Made by a program: the position numbers and the translations under genes. A DNA stretch of 64,000 bases, taken from the NCBI GenBank assembly GCA_949752735.1, contig OX457053.1, forward strand, positions 23,831,682 through 23,895,681, in the 5' to 3' direction. Below are positions 44,801-55,920 of the stretch, piece by piece. The notes under the pieces were generated by a model. It ran no database searches, was not told the DNA's origin, and saw nothing but the letters and a program-made list of their open reading frames with translations. The stretch comes from Lumbricus terrestris (taxonomy: Eukaryota; Annelida; Clitellata; Crassiclitellata; Lumbricidae). Position 1 is the first letter of the stretch, and each line of letters starts with the position of its first letter.

Positions 44801-47800
44801 CTAGGATGAGTAGGTTACCCATAATTCCGCCACTGGTTGCACTCTGCCAGTGCCAAGCCTAGTTAAAGGAGGAGGGCGTCGCTAATGATCTTTGTAATCA
44901 CACAGTGACGTTAAACTGAAAAATCACCACCAGGTTACCCATATCAAACCGGACTCCTATATCTAAGATAAATAGGTTATCCCTTATTAAGGTGGAATCC
45001 TATGTCTAAGATTAAATAGGCTACCCTAATAAAAACTGGACTCCCGTTCCTTCAGTGTAAGCCCTTGCATCTCAATAAGCTGCACCATTTCCTTTGTGTG
45101 CAATGTCGATTTCAACGTCTCTGTACAAATAAATTATGGACTGATGCAAACTTCGATAAAAGGACAACCAATGTTTACCTTGTCATCAGGCTGCAAAAAT
45201 ATTTACCATAAAATTTCCCCATGGTAAAAGGCACAACTCTCTCTCTGCCTCTCTCTGTCTGTCTGTCTCTCTGTCTGTCTTTCTCTCTGTCTGTCTGTCA
45301 CTGTGTCTGTCTGTCACTGTCTCTGTCTGTCTCTCTCTATCTCTCCCTCCCTCCCTCTCCCTCCCTTCCTTCCTTCCTCTCCCTCCCGCCCACCCTCCCT
45401 CCCTCTCTCTCACACATATTTCATTTATTTCTCGCATTTGCTATATAGCGCCCATTCAGCTCTCTACTCAGAAGTGTCCTCGACTACAGCGCAGACAATG
45501 CATCAGAGTTTCATGCCGAAGCACACGAGCAATTGCAAGTAAAAGGCTTGACACACACACAGTGTCACACACACACAGTGTTACACACACACACAGTGTT
45601 ACACACACACAGTGTTACACACATGTGCACACACACAAAAGACAGACTCACTCTTCAAGGAGTTTGTGCGTCTCGATGTAAACCTGGAGTGCACTATCCG
45701 CAAATTCCTTCGTGTCGAAGGTCTCATCAAACTGGCGAATCTTGCGGACCTGGAGGAATGACTTTCCCTTCTTCTCCAGTTCGGTTAGTCTCTGCTTTGC
45801 ACCCTGAGATCAGTTCAAACACAAGAAGGTGAAACGCAGACAACCCAAAATTCATATAGCACCTTTAACTAGTCTCTGAAAAGGCGCCATATAAAGAAAC
45901 ATAAACATGGGATCCCCAAACCTACGTTACACGTGTCCAAAATTGCACTTGAAAATTTCTTTCGGACATGCGTTAAATTGAGATCATTCCCCCTCGAAAT
46001 TACAAACCTCGACATGTTTGCATGTTTGTTTGTTTGCAAGTGCACTTGTTATAGCGCCCCTAAAGCTCTCTTCTCAGAGGCACTCCCGACTGCAACGCGG
46101 ACACTGCATCGGAGTTTCACGCTGAAGCGCTGAGCAATTGCGAGTGGAGGACTTGCACAAAGTCCTTACGCGGCGACTTGAGGTGGATTCTAACCCGTAA
46201 CCCTCCGGCTGCAAGGAACATACCCACCACACAACGGCGCCCCTCCCCCATGCACATACATCGAGGAATTCACATTCCCTTTATGAAGGATTTTATTTCA
46301 ACACTTTCTAAATGCATTTTTGCATCAACATCTTTTACTTGAAATTTTAAGCTCTGTCATAATTTTATAAACTACATCAGAAAAGCAATTAAATAATATG
46401 CAAAATTCCAAGCGTATTCTAAGTGGCACTTATTGCATGCACTGATTTGTACTGTACATGAAACTTTATAATCGTTCTGAACAGAAATTCTGCAATGGGT
46501 GCTATGAAAGTCTATGAATAGGATACCCTTTGATCATGTGTGATGCAATTCTATATGCGTAAAACTGCACGTGCAAGTAGGTATGAATTGCTCTCTTCAG
46601 AGGCATGCAACAGCATAAATCTGCATACATTCTAATGAACCTTATCAAATGGGAAAAAAGGAATATGCTTTGTTAAAAATGTGAGTTAAAGCAACATCTA
46701 CAGAAGTTTACCTGTCCAGAGACGGGAGAAGCCAGGCCATCTCCCTCTGGTGGAACGTACTGCTCAAATATCGTGCCTACAAAAACAGCAACAATCCCGT
46801 AACGTAAATTAAGTTGTGTCGCACAACTTTAATTATTGTAATGTTGTATGGTAAGTTTGCGCATGACCATGCAATTTTTATTAGATGCCATATAATTTTC
46901 TTCACAGTATGGAAATTATGCAATGCTTTGTCTGTGTGGTTGTGTAATTTTCTGCATGATGATTTGATTGATGTATGGCGATAAAACTGCCTGTATGGCA
47001 AAGAAATGAATTGTGTGTAACTGTCAATGTCTTGGTATCATATACAAATCAATTTGAATGTCTTTAGTAGCTTAGTTTTCTTTGAATGCTACGATTGCTG
47101 CTGGGATCTCACTGAAAGACATGAAACAAAAAGAGGACATCAGAAAGAAGCTCAATAACTGACAAGGCACGAGAGATCAGACTGAGGTAGTATGAACATG
47201 TGATGAGAAAAGAAGAGGATAGTTGTGTCAAAAAGAATCATGCAAGCAGACGTATATGGTCGACGCAGCCAGGGACAACAGAAGAAAAGGTGGGAGGACG
47301 TGATACAACAAGACCTAAAGCTGCTCAAACTGAAGAAAGACATTGGAAACAAAGACAATTGGAAGAGAAGGATACGCCAGAGGGATTAATTCTAGTCTGA
47401 AGATAACTAAGAAGCAGCTTAGTTTTCTTATCACTCTGCAGCTCTGTCAAGTCTAATCCAATCTTTTTAAAGTTCTACAGCACACCAACTACAATACACA
47501 TTGTCAAGTTGATGGTCACTGCAAACTCACCACTGTGTGTGTAATGTGTATGCATAAATAAGTACATCGAAAGCTAAGTATGCAGCGAAGAGCATTTTCC
47601 GTGGTGGGTTCAGCTATCTGGAATGGCTTCCCTGCGGCTCTCCGTTCGCTTCCCCGTGACTCTGCTGGCTCTTTCTACCGTCTTCTCAGGCATTTCTTTT
47701 TGACCAGGCCTGGGTTGGGAGCGCCTCTGAGTAGAGATCTTGAAGGGGCGCTATATAAATTGATGTGATTAATTGATAAATCAATCCACTGAAATCACTA

Positions 47801-48453
47801 CCTGTGCTGGAGATGATGATGTTCCTGTCTTGAAAGGTTCTCGGCGGTGCAAGCCCTCGTCGTTTCAACTCTGCACGAAACTCGTCTGGCGCCATATTCG
47901 CCTCCCGTCTGATCTTATCAAAGTCTGGCAGATCGATCTACAAAAGCAATCAGCGTCTTCAAAATAACAAGACCGTATATTCCTTAAATAAATAAATAAA
48001 TATATATAAGGTTAGTCTATCTCGTTTAAAGTCTGTGCTCACTGCTGCTGCCAGACTGATTCTTCCCACGATTCTCTCACATCTCTGTAATCACGACTGA
48101 ACAACTTCCCTGGCTCCCTCTTTCTCTGCCGCATACAATTCAAAGTTCTTATTTTGGTTCCTAAGTCTCAATTGGGTCTCGCTCCGAGCGCCTCTGAGTA
48201 GTTTCTTGAAGGGGCGCTATATAAATGCTCTGAATGAATGAATGAATAATAGTCAGAAAGATACTTGATGACACAAAAACAAAACAAAAACAAAACTGAA
48301 AATGCATTTCTGGAATTTCTGAGGACAAAAATGCATACAACTGCTGACCTTGAAAACTTTAGCTGCCCTGAGTTTTCGCCATTTTGGATCCCAATGCTTT
48401 CCATTCAGGCTGCCGCCAGTGTGAATGGCAGCTGAATCAGTGACCAACAGGCT
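41586..48453 (-). CDS. MRPL45: Mitochondrial ribosomal protein L45 (mL45); N-terminal exon unresolved
   Basis: A large-subunit mitoribosome protein that sits near the peptide exit tunnel and helps tether ribosomes to the inner membrane; it contains a Tim44-like fold. Seven exons in matching phase: 48349-48453, 47802-47937, 46712-46776, 45652-45803, 44275-44329, 43249-43398, 41586-41873. They give about 316 residues, close to the usual length of roughly 300. Diagnostic blocks are [60 protein letters not shown] and [20 protein letters not shown], with a Lys/Glu/Ala-rich tail. The first identified exon opens [10 protein letters not shown] in phase 0, so a short upstream exon with the ATG is needed. 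A candidate ATG near 49245 does not match phase unless an alternative acceptor is used, so I leave the start open. Confidence 0.95.
41921..42119 (-). mobile_element. SINE-A copy
   Basis: In the last MRPL45 intron, close to the last-exon acceptor. AAGCTCACTACTC is tandemly doubled in its tail; part of the body is deleted. Confidence 0.85.
42305..42512 (+). mobile_element. SINE-A copy
   Basis: Plus-strand full-length copy with a clear A-box-like TGGTGTAGGGGTATG and B-box GGTTCGAATCC; the clearest tRNA-like head in the window. Confidence 0.88.
42610..42850. mobile_element. Two LINE tail copies in inverted orientation
   Basis: The plus strand at 42610-42725 reads [20 protein letters not shown]. 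The segment about 42695-42755 is repeated inverted at 42785-42840 with roughly three-quarters match by eye, forming a large imperfect hairpin. Confidence 0.65.
42855..43003 (+). mobile_element. L2-type LINE 3' end
   Basis: Encodes [14 protein letters not shown], then GAGCATCTCTGAATAGGAAT and CTCTATAAATGCCCAGATA, whose end seeds the 24-bp minisatellite that follows. Confidence 0.65.
43003..43195. repeat. Minisatellite, 24-bp unit, about eight copies
   Basis: The unit is AATACAATCAATAAATGCCC plus AGAT. It starts in an L2-type tail and stops about 50 bp before an MRPL45 exon. Confidence 0.92.
43249..43398 (-). CDS. MRPL45: MRPL45 exon
   Basis: 50 codons, phase 0, beginning [20 protein letters not shown] and ending [13 protein letters not shown]; donor GTTGGC. 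It abuts an L2-type tail and minisatellite at 43003-43195. Confidence 0.94.
44275..44329 (-). CDS. MRPL45: MRPL45 exon
   Basis: One base plus 18 codons, [18 protein letters not shown]; donor GTAATC, acceptor CCGCAG. Confidence 0.92.
44525..44655 (-). mobile_element. Decayed L2/SINE 3' end
   Basis: AATTTATATAGTGCCTCTAA with CATAGGTGCTGCTGATCTG. Confidence 0.5.
45235..45640. repeat. Polypyrimidine and (AC)n tracts
   Basis: 45238-45412 is CTCT/CTGT/CCCT-rich. 45550-45635 repeats ACACACACAGTGTT. A SINE-A piece lies between. Confidence 0.9.
45431..45550 (-). mobile_element. SINE-A 3' part
   Basis: Tail and body only; the head is replaced by an (AC)n-rich array at 45550-45640. Confidence 0.82.
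45652..45803 (-). CDS. MRPL45: MRPL45 exon
   Basis: 50 codons plus two bases. It contains [20 protein letters not shown] and [10 protein letters not shown]; donor GTGAGT. Confidence 0.95.
46027..46243 (-). mobile_element. SINE-A copy
   Basis: Full-length copy in an MRPL45 intron. Confidence 0.85.
46712..46776 (-). CDS. MRPL45: MRPL45 exon
   Basis: Two bases plus 21 codons, [20 protein letters not shown], which is diagnostic for mL45; donor GTAAAC. Confidence 0.95.
47130..47405 (+). mobile_element. Non-LTR retrotransposon ORF2 tail
   Basis: Read across frames: [61 protein letters not shown], stop. In an MRPL45 intron. Confidence 0.78.
47580..47775 (+). mobile_element. L2-type LINE 3' end
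   Basis: Encodes [39 protein letters not shown], then GAGCGCCTCTGAGTAGAGAT...GGGGCGCTATATAAATTGATG. It ends about 25 bp from the MRPL45 exon at 47802. Confidence 0.8.
47802..47937 (-). CDS. MRPL45: MRPL45 exon
   Basis: 45 codons plus one base. It contains [22 protein letters not shown] and DRNIIISST. Donor GTAGTG. Confidence 0.93.
48015..48245 (+). mobile_element. L2-type LINE 3' end with (GAAT)n tail
   Basis: Encodes [20 protein letters not shown], a reverse-transcriptase thumb-like motif, then CCGAGCGCCTCTGAGTAGTT and GAATGAATGAATGAAT. Confidence 0.75.
48349..48453 (-). CDS. MRPL45: MRPL45 exon (first identified)
   Basis: 35 codons, phase 0, acceptor GTTGTAG, donor GTCAGC. It reads [10 protein letters not shown], then [16 protein letters not shown], running into the next exon. 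An alternative acceptor CAG lies within it before CTGCC. Confidence 0.85.
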
Positions 48454-48459
48454 CTACAA

Positions 48460-49800
48460 CAAACCACATAACACAACATTATAACCTAACATAACAATAT
48501 TCTAAAATAGACCAATGGCCATACACCATTGATGGTGCACAGTAATGTTAATAAACATGTACACATAAATATCCAACAAGTTGATCAAAAGAGTCAACAA
48601 TTCTAAAATCACACATATTTTCCAGAATTCCATATATTATATAATGATAAAAGTTTCCCCATCAAGCCATCTAACACACGGATTGCAAATATATCTTGGA
48701 ACTTCTACAGCGCTCACAAAGCTATGTCACGGGAACCATACTTATTCCCAGGCACTCAATCAAAACAAAGTCGATACACACAGGGTAAAGATCCAGATAG
48801 TACGGCAAGGAGTCAGACAGTCGGCTAGGGTGGATGATGTTCAGAGTTGAAATGGCGTCGGATGTAGAGGGGGAAGTGGAAAAATCTGGACAAGATCTGT
48901 GACAAAGCAAAAGTTTTCAGTTTCGAGTAACAGACCTGTGGAGATATAGCGAAAGGTAGAGTTTTGGTGAGTACATATGATGGGCAATTGGGCATTCATA
49001 TAGACACATGGGCAGACGTGATAGAAGGCAACTTTGACCGGTGGGAGCAGCTGGTGCAGTAAATGGCTCCTGTCCACCAAGTCCACAATTAAGAGGCAGG
49101 AATCTGATTCAGCCCACAGCCGTCCAAACGAGGAAGTATTCTCAGTGAGAAAATGGACTCGAATAAGTGGCCGGCCTATGACACACTGGATGTCCAAATC
49201 ACCCTGACCAATACAGCTCCACCCAATTCGGCAGGCATATAGCATCCTGTGTTGTCAGTGTTGTGGCCGTCACCAAATTAAATTTATTGCTTCAAAAAAT
49301 TACATGCGTCATTGGCGTCATGCATTACACGATCAGATAAAATGATTAAATGCATTCATGAAATGTAATAAGAGGAGAAGGTGAGGAAACAATAGGATTA
49401 CCCAGAAGGGAAGATCCCACTGGGTAGAGGCCCTGGGTAACGAGTTGATGTAGCATGGATGATGGGTGAATGTACTTTAGCACTTTATTGCAAGATTGGA
49501 AATATGGAAGAATTAAACCAAGGTGAACATTAATAGGTGTGAGACAAGAAATTGAATAAGATCAACAGCAGATAATGACTATATAACATGCTTTAGTAAT
49601 GCATGTGCATGTATTAGTTGCATACACCATGCAAGGCAGTAGCAGTTTAATGTAACCTGGCTAGCTGTTCCAAATTAATGGTCCCTGGTATTTTTAATAG
49701 AAAATGTTTGCTAGTTCTAGGAGTGATGCTCATGTAATCACGTTTACTCCCAGTTGCATTGGGGTGTTCAACTGCATAGAAATGGGATATAAAAGCAGAC
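48460..49800. other. Region upstream of first MRPL45 exon found
   Basis: Should hold the MRPL45 first exon. A 134-codon minus frame (48841-49245) has no family signature. A short plus-strand start ATGGCGTCGGATG lies at 48852. Neither could be confirmed. Confidence 0.35.
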
Positions 49801-49814
49801 ACTTAATTACTTAG

Positions 49815-50150
49815 TACTTCCTATTCTGGTCTGCACATCGGGCAACACATCTCTGTCACTGTCCATCGCCAGCTCCATGGTTTCATCCCAAGATGCCTCC
49901 AAACACCCCAAGTCGTCTCTGATAGTAGTCTGCCAGTTCTTCTGTGGTCTTCCTCGCCTCCTTCTTCCACTGGTCAGTATTCCAGGACATCACCCGTTTG
50001 GCTTAGCGATCTTCGTTCATTCGAAATACATTCCCAAAACACCCCATTCTTCTCCTTATGATGATGTTTTCTATATCATCTTGCCCCGACCTGGAGAATT
50101 CTTCTCAACACTCAATACGCCCATTATGGCAGGTATTCAATTCAACTCTT
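49815..50150 (-). mobile_element. Non-LTR retrotransposon ORF2 tail
   Basis: The minus strand gives IRRRMGCFGNVFRMNEDR, AKRVMSWNTD, then WDETMELAMDSDRD. Small frameshifts. Confidence 0.72.
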
Positions 50151-50453
50151 AATAGTTCTTAAGGAATCGGACGTTTTCTATTCTAAAACAGTTTTCTGGA
50201 AATCGTGATATTTTGTGCATTGTTAGCCTTTTCAGGATTCGCGTTGACCTCTGAATAGGTCCAGGAAGATGTTTCCCCCGCTAATTGCTGTTCTTTTGAT
50301 CCATCCCAGTATGTCTGACGTATACAAGTCTCCGTCTCTCTCTCTCAGTTCTTTTAATTGCTTTCGGAACATCGGGCGACAAGTACATCAGAGATATTTA
50401 GCAGCGGTTATTGCATATCATCCGCTTATCAGCGGATTGAATGTAGTCTAGAG

Positions 50454-51670
50454 CAGCGGTTCTCAACCGGGGGTCCGCGGACCCCTGGGGGTCCGCGGCC
50501 ATCTGCCTGGGGGTCCGCGGGCAAGTCCTGAAAATTAAATATTTCTTAGTTAAAAACATAGAAACATATAACTTTTTGCCAATTTTTGCCGAAGTTCGCT
50601 TGTTATCAAGGGGAATTCAAGTATTTAACAGATTTTCTAGATTTCTGGATGCTTTTGAGAGTGTTTCTTAGAGAAAAAGTCCTCAGCCTGCAATTCATTT
50701 GAATAAGAACTCATCATCATGGGTTTCAACTCTGGCTTACATGCACCTGGCTGGCATTTTGAGCAGTTAAATACACTAGTTGAATTCCTCTAAGCAGGTG
50801 ATGCAGACAAATCCAATCACCATTAGGCCTATAGTGATAAAGTGTCTGCTGTTACAAAAAACTTGATCTCTGGTGCAAAACGGATATAGTACCGGTAGTA
50901 GGTAACTTTGACACATTTGGTCAATTGCATGAATTCACATTGAAATGAGCAAATGCACAGATCAATCAACCAAAATTTGTTAATTTAATTTCCGGACATA
51001 TTCAATCATAGCTGGATCAGTTCAACTTCTCGGTTACTTTGGTAATTTGAACGTTCACAGTTTTCGTGGGTCTCCAGTCCGTTTCTTGCAAACATTGATT
51101 CGTGGCATTTACCAACATCGGAATTGAACCAAATCATTGAACTGAAATAAAATAATAATTGATAATAGGTCTACATTGAAGATGTTGCATCCATGCAAGA
51201 GTTAGCTTGATGCATTATTTTGGATACAAGCTTCAAATGAATATCCAAAACTGTATGAGAAAGCTTTCAACATTATTTCACCTTTTGCAACATCATAATT
51301 ATCTCTGTGAATGTGGATATCGTTCATGGCTTGAGGTTTGAAATGAGTTCAGATTGAGTGTTTCGAGTATTAATTAAGGCCTACACTTCGAATAGATAAA
51401 CTGTGGTCGAATATGCGTGCTCAAAGCTTGTATTATAATAAAATATTTTTTTCTAATAAATTGCAAAGAAGCTTGCTAGTTAAATAAATTTGTATTACAG
51501 CAGTGCAGAGGAATATAGGCGATAACATAGGACTAATATTATATTGGATCATAGTCATAAGTCTACAGTCACGATAATGCGCCAGAGGCACCAGATTTCT
51601 GTGGGGGGTCCGTGACCGAGACCCAAAATTAGAAAGGGGTCCGTGAGTCTGAAAAGGTTGAGAACCGCTG
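50454..51670. mobile_element. hAT element, Charlie-type ends, 1.2 kb
   Basis: 15-bp perfect inverted ends CAGCGGTTCTCAACC and a perfect 8-bp target duplication GTCTAGAG (50446-50453, 51671-51678). GGGGTCCGCGG-type repeats sit at the left end. Inside there is only broken coding sequence. Confidence 0.92.
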
Positions 51671-52302
51671 GTCTAGAGACGTTCAGCCACAGTCAACCAA
51701 GTAAACCATACAACACGCTGGGATTTAAGAGTTATAATTAGTTATAAATTCTAACATAACTTTGCAGATGTACTTTAATTGCATCGAAAACTCGATTTTA
51801 TATATAAGTTCGCAATATTTAATTAATATAAAAACAAGAAACGACTTCTAAAATATACGAGTGTCATATAGAACAGTTTACAAAACCGAGCGATAATCAA
51901 GGTTTACTTCAATACCTTAAGTCCTGAGCACAACCGGCATGAAATCATTTTGTTCAAATAAAGAGCCATGCTTGCAGAAATATCCAACAAAACGTGAACT
52001 AGTTAAATATTGTTTATAATAACACAATTAATAAAAATTTAATTGATCATCCTAACTTCGAAAGCAACCTTCACTTTAATTTTACACCAAAGATGTTATA
52101 TGCGTCAAGATATTCTGCATAGATCTGCATGTTGTGCATACTCATTCATAGATTATATAGCGCCTTAGTTTTAGACTTAGCAAGCCACCTGTTGCCAGCG
52201 CCATCTGCCGAATGTAAGGCTGAGAGGACCTCTGGGAGATAGAGGGAATTAACCGATCCAGCGCCCGGATGATCTTCGTGCCGGAAGTTTGTTTGTAGCC
52301 TA

Positions 52303-52520
52303 TCTTGTTATAGAGCCCCTTCAAGCTCCCTGCTCAGAGGCGCTCCCGACTACAGAGCGGACACTGCATCGGAGTTTCACGCCGAACTTCCGAAGCGCTG
52401 GACAATTGGGAGTGAAGGACTTTCCCATGGTCCCTACGGAGCGACTTGAGGGGGATTCGAACCTGCGCAACCATTCGGCTGCAAGGCGACGAACATACCC
52501 ACTACACCCCAGCGCCCCAC
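52303..52520 (-). mobile_element. SINE-A copy
   Basis: Full-length, a few dozen bases left of another copy of the same orientation. Confidence 0.85.
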
Positions 52521-52572
52521 GAGTAGTTATCCAGTATCCGAAAAAGTCTCTCCTGAACATTGTTCTAATTGT

Positions 52573-52710
52573 TTGTGTGTGCACTTGTTATAGCGCCTCT
52601 TCAGGCACCCTACTCAGAGGCGCTCCCGACTGCAGAGCGGACACTGCATCGGAGTTTCACGCCGAACCGCTGAGCAATTGCAATTGAAGGACTTGCCCAA
52701 GGTCAATATA
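52573..52710 (-). mobile_element. SINE-A copy, head cut by Tc1-like element
   Basis: Tail and body; the head is missing where the CAGGGTGGGCC element begins. Confidence 0.82.
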
Positions 52711-53645
52711 CAGGGTGGGCCAAAAAAGTAATCCCCTACGATTTTTTGCTAATATCTTGGCCAGAAGTAAGAATTTCGAAATGAAATTTTACAGGCTTGT
52801 AGACAATTCATATTTACACATGATGGCCTGATTTCATCAAAATATTTCAAACACAACAACAGTTATATCACTTTTAGTGAGGCCACCCACCGTTTCTTGA
52901 CGATTCAAAAACGAAACGCAAAAAGTTTTAGCTTTTTTGCCAATATCGTGACCAGGAGTAAGAATTTCGAAATGAAATTTTGCAGGCTAAAAGACAATTC
53001 ATATTTACACATGATGGTCAGATTTTATCAAAATATTTAAAACAGAACAAAAGTTATACCACTTTTAGTGAGGCCACACACCATTTTTGACGATTCAAGG
53101 ACGAAACGCAACAAAAAGTAACAGGAACGCGATTTTATTAAGCCTCATCTCAAATAACTGTTATAAAATGAACTTGGTAGTGCTTTACAACTTGTGTTCA
53201 ATGTGCCCACCACCAGTGCCAAACTTCTTTTGAGTCTCTTTGCAAAGTTCTTGATGGACCTGTTGACTAATCTGACAGATTTCTTATTTACCAATTTGAT
53301 TGTCATCTTGCTAAGTGACTTCTCAGTGACGTGCAGCTACGCTGGTACCCTGTTCTTTTTTTAATAGTAATAATAATGATCATCTGGCATTATCAAAGCC
53401 TATTTGATAACAATTGTTTGAGATGAGACTCAATGAAATCGTGTTTTTGCTACTTTTTTGCTGCGTTACGTCTTTGAATCGTCAAAAAACGGTGGGTGGC
53501 CTCCTTAAAAGTGCCATAACTTTTATTCTGTTTGAAGTATGTTTATGAAATCTGGCCATCATGTGTAGATATGAATTTTCGTTTAGCCTGTAAAATTTCA
53601 TTTCGAAATTCGTATTTCCGGCCAAGATATTGGCCAGAATAATTG
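52711..53645. mobile_element. Tc1/mariner-like element with long terminal inverted repeats, truncated at right
   Basis: It starts CAGGGTGGGCC after TATA. About 150-200 bp at the left (52741-52920, partly duplicated at 52930-53110) recurs inverted at 53470-53640, including CTAATATCTTGGCCAGAAG. On the minus strand around 53180-53290 the frame reads QQVHQELCKETQKKF, then GGGHIEHKL before a stop, like the C-terminus of a Tc1/mariner transposase. The outer 30 bp of the right repeat are missing where 53646 begins. Confidence 0.65.
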
Positions 53646-55224
53646 TAGCGACGTATAACTACGCTACGGGTCGCTAATATTATTTTATTTAATTTTTGAT
53701 CGATTATGGGGTTTCAGGGATCTGATATATTTGTTTTATTTCTGTATTTTTGAGCTGCCTTGTGTGACCTATATTTTAATGTTGATTTGCGCTTGACACG
53801 GGTCACAGCGACCGCTGACGTAGGCAGCAGTCGTTGCTGTTTCATTAATTGGTATATTTTCACACGCTCTCAGCGATCGTCGGTCGCTGTCTTCAAAGGC
53901 CGCGCCGCTTGCAGTCGATGAGGGTAATTAAACTTTCGCACGCTCTCTGAGGTGGTCTGATGATCAGAGTGAGCGAGGAATACAGCCAGCCAGACAAGCA
54001 CAGGCAGGGACACGGATTGAGAAGGAAACACCGTTGGCGTGTGGGTCTGTGTACGTGTGTTTTCTCAAGGTTGAACTAGTGCATTTGATGCCTACGTGAT
54101 CAGCGGCAGATGGCGCTTTTCAGAAGGAGAGATAGAAGGAGAAAGACAGTGAGCTATAGACAGACGCGGAGATACACAGGAGAGGACGCAGCTGGCAGCT
54201 AATTCTTGCCGCCTTGAAACAGCTGCGTTGCTGCTGGGTTTGCGCGCGCGGCTCACTTGCTGGTCATGCGCAGAAAGGGGGACGCTCTCCTTGTCAGGCA
54301 GTAATAAAAGAGCAGCGCGACGCTGAGAGGCTCAGTTGCGCACAGGATCTCAGGGCGGTCGGATGTATTGCGGCGGTTGGTAGTTTTAGGCTCGATCAAG
54401 TTGGTGAAGCATGGCCAGGATAAGCGCCTGCTTGCACTAGTTGCGCATACACGGATTCTGTCGGCGATTCATTCTCTCTCGACATGGAGTCGAATTATTA
54501 AGAGAGTTAGTTTGTTGCGAGAAATACATCAGCGTCGCTGCAAGTTTTGTCTTCGCTCTCGCTTCGGATATATTCCTGGATTACTAATTCAAGGCCTCTC
54601 TTCGCCCTGTCACACGGAGTGATTTATCGTGGGCTTCGAATCGTCAGCGTTCTGAAATTGTGTTGCGAAGCGGTTGTTCGTATGGTTGCCTAAGGGCGTC
54701 TTTCTCAAACGGCTTGGATAAATAGCCGAAATTGTTGTTCATTGCGAGAAATCAGCATCGGATTTAGCTGATCTTTTCGGGCGTTTCAAACTCGACGCCT
54801 TTCTGTGTGTTTCGTCGCATCTCTTGGATATCGTCTTCGTCGCTGTTCTTCGCACGCGATCGGCTTTGTCCCTTGTCTTCGGACATAAGGTACGCTTTAT
54901 TGGGGAATTAATACGATCGGTTATTAAGACATTTTGGGCTGAACTGAAATTGGCTGTGGGACTTGAGAGTCAATCGGGAGTTAAGTTAGGCATACTCCGG
55001 TTGATAGGTGTTTGCATTGAATTGTTGCATTTGATTTTCATTGAATGTCTTTACAAAGGATAGGAACTGATAATTGAACTTACTGACTTTTATGTTTGAT
55101 TGCTTCGAGCATAATTGATGTCAATTGAAGATTCAAGTGATTGTGAATAATAAGAAATATTAATTAAACTTCTGACTTTGATCATTGATGGCATTGAATG
55201 CAACTGACGTTGAATGAATACTTG
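53646..55224 (+). mobile_element. Probable LTR/leader of the element interrupted by the Gmr1-like insertion
   Basis: 1.6 kb without a convincing ORF, GC-richer than its surroundings. It begins TGTAGCGACG inside the right end of a Tc1-like element. Near its start TAGCGAC and GTCGCTA form a short inverted pair. An AATAAAAG box lies near 54303. It continues after the LTR element into the ORF at 62715. I infer a 5' LTR plus untranslated leader but cannot place the LTR end. Confidence 0.45.
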
Positions 55225-55807
55225 TGTCAACACCCAATTGACCTTCAAAGTTTTCTCCCGTTTTTTCCCTTGTGTTCAGTAGCGTAGCCTACACCTAGCC
55301 TAGTCACTGTATTTCGATATCTAAAGCTAGGGTATAAATCTCTAAAGTTCTTAACTTGTTCAATTACAACAAAGCTCTGTTTCTTGTATTTTCTTCTTCT
55401 TCGTTCATAACACACGCAGATAACACAACAATAGATCAACGACGACAAACGCTTGAATTCTACGACAGCAACGCAACTATTATTATCTAAACTCCACTGT
55501 TCTCTAAAACGTCTTCTACTCTCTCTCTACTATCAACGCCTTCTTCTACTAACTCTTACACTGTCTGGGCGTACACTCTTCCCCTGGCCGCTCTGTCCTT
55601 CTCTCTGCCTCTCTTCGTGTATCTGTCCGTCTGTCTGTCTGTCTCTCTCGCTCTCTCGCGCGCTTCGGCGACGGTCGGCCGAGCCGCGCTAATTTTCCCG
55701 CCAGTCTGGCACCTGCAGGCCTAACTGTCTAGACGCTGACCTTGAGCTGGTCTAGTCGTACGCCTAAACATCAACTGACTAAATAGACTATACAAAATTA
55801 GCTCACA
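55225..55807 (-). repeat. 3' LTR of the Gmr1-like element
   Basis: 583 bp, the same sequence as 62084-62666 as far as I can compare by eye. It begins TGTCAACACCC and ends AGCTCACA on the plus strand. It includes a CT/GTCT-rich stretch near 55610-55660. Confidence 0.96.
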
Positions 55808-55810
55808 TTA

Positions 55811-55827
55811 CCTCCTTCCTTTCTTTT
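55811..55827 (-). other. Polypurine tract of the Gmr1-like element
   Basis: On the minus strand AAAAGAAAGGAAGGAGG, three bases from the 3' LTR, where plus-strand priming is expected. Confidence 0.8.
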
Positions 55828-55920
55828 AAAGAGAGCTAATTACCTATAAAAATTAGCGAACGTATCTTAACTAAACAATGCAAATAGTCCATAACATAAT
55901 ACATCATAAAATATCTTATA

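Larger units (their letters stand above)
43470..45060. repeat. Series of degenerate tandem repeats in MRPL45 introns
   Basis: 43490-43850: GGGGAGAG-GTGATTTCATGG type. 43900-44250: ATTAGAATATGACCTCATTA type. 44680-45050: AGGTTACCCTAATAAA-CTGGACTCCTATG type. The exon 44275-44329 lies between the last two. Confidence 0.75.

Noticed and set aside
45186..45542. Arg/Glu- or Ser/Leu-rich ORFs on both strands
   Set aside because: Readings of the polypyrimidine tract inside an MRPL45 intron.
48841..49245. First exon of MRPL45 within the 134-codon minus ORF
   Set aside because: The candidate ATG at 49245 leads to donors in the wrong phase for the main acceptor of the next exon, and no clear presequence is visible. 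Left unresolved.
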